Shown: piece after piece, positions 23,974-24,328 of the stretch | Numbering within the stretch: position 1 is the stretch's first letter | Layout of the letters: each line of letters starts with the position of its first letter | From: JAUVKA01 sp964465145 | GTDB taxonomy: Bacteria > Bacteroidota > Bacteroidia > Bacteroidales > UBA12481 | DNA: 24,328 bases | Reading direction: 5' to 3' | Assembly (NCBI GenBank): GCA_964465145.1 | Contig: CAYXJR010000065.1 | Location: forward strand, 1-24,328 | Translations under genes and position numbers: made by a program | Notes under the pieces: model-generated | What the model was told of the DNA's origin: nothing | The model's database searches: none | What the model saw: only the letters and a program-made list of their open reading frames with translations

Positions 23974-24328
23974 ACAACGAAGAGTTTGATCCTGGCTCAG
24001 GATGAACGCTAGCGGTAGGCTTAACACATGCAAGTCGAGGGGTAACGATATCTTCGGATAGTCGACGACCGGCGGACGGGTGAGTAACGCGTATGCAACC
24101 TACCCATTGCTGGAGGATAGGCCGAAGAAATTCGGATTAATACTCCATAATATCATTAGATCACATGTTTTGATGATTAAAGTTCCGGCGGCAATGGATG
24201 GGCATGCGTGACATTAGTTTGTTGGTGAGGTAACGGCTCACCAAGACTGCGATGTCTAGGGGGTCTTAAAGGATGATCCCCCACACTGGTACTGAGACAC
24301 GGACCAGACTCCTACGGGAGGCAGCAGT
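23974..24328 (+). rRNA. rrs: 16S ribosomal RNA, 5' part (cut by window end)
   Basis: The universal 5' region AGAGTTTGATCCTGGCTCAG starts at 23981, and by comparison with E. coli the mature 5' end is about 7 bases earlier. The sequence contains AACACATGCAAGTCGAG and ends at ACTCCTACGGGAGGCAGCAG, roughly position 358 in E. coli numbering, so about a quarter of the gene is present. GGTACTGAGACACGGACCAG and GACGGGTGAGTAACGCGTA are as in Bacteroidota. The rest of the rRNA operon lies outside the window. Confidence 0.98.

Noticed and set aside
1..24328. Mobile elements, CRISPR arrays, phage or toxin-antitoxin modules
   Set aside because: I found no transposase or integrase, no regularly spaced direct repeats and no terminal inverted repeats. 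The only repeats are the two short degenerate patches in mfd and aspartokinase.

Overview
The window comes from a member of the Bacteroidota, most likely class Bacteroidia. The evidence is the 5' part of a 16S rRNA gene with Bacteroidota-type sequence at the right edge, repeated -7 elements of the TAnnTTTG type that are specific to this phylum, few recognisable Shine-Dalgarno sequences, and gene neighbourhoods typical of the group (coaX through lptC to ppiD, a glycosyltransferase followed by dihydroorotase, an aspartokinase divergent from fbp). I cannot place it below class from this sequence.

Layout, left to right. At 42-731 there is a single-pass membrane protein of unknown function. It converges on a LanC-like lanthionine cyclase homologue with complete catalytic residues (756-1988) but no visible precursor peptide or dehydratase. 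The gap 1989-2421 holds a possible 25-residue hydrophobic peptide and a strong + strand terminator. From 10079 down to 2422 runs a minus-strand block concerned with CoA synthesis and the cell envelope: coaX, an outer-membrane beta-barrel protein, a TPR protein, lptC, a CNNM/CorC-type membrane protein and a PpiD-like periplasmic chaperone. The gap 10080-10626 holds the coaX promoter element, an unassigned two-hairpin structure ending in a + strand terminator, and the dnaG terminator. Primase (dnaG, minus) is divergent from a class III sirtuin (plus).

From 13260 to 19687 everything reads on the minus strand: a type Vd patatin with an outer-membrane barrel, mfd overlapping it by 13 bases, and two small uncertain ORFs downstream. 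The gap between the patatin gene and aspartokinase contains the decayed remnant of fructose-1,6-bisphosphatase (fbp), with two internal deletions and an in-frame stop. Aspartokinase (plus) converges with an operon of a polyprenol-phosphate-mannose-synthase-like glycosyltransferase and dihydroorotase (minus, ATGA overlap). The last 470 bases before 16S rRNA carry three tandem promoters.

Most of the window is housekeeping: replication (DnaG), transcription-coupled repair (Mfd), pyrimidine, aspartate-family and CoA biosynthesis, and envelope biogenesis. The less ordinary points are the fbp remnant, short degenerate tandem repeats inserted in frame into both mfd and the aspartokinase gene, two + strand terminator structures with no assigned gene, the orphan LanC-like gene, and a small ORF whose signal-peptide-like N terminus lacks a start codon. 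I saw no insertion sequence, CRISPR array, tRNA gene or phage gene. Nothing here amounts to a clearly new multi-gene system.
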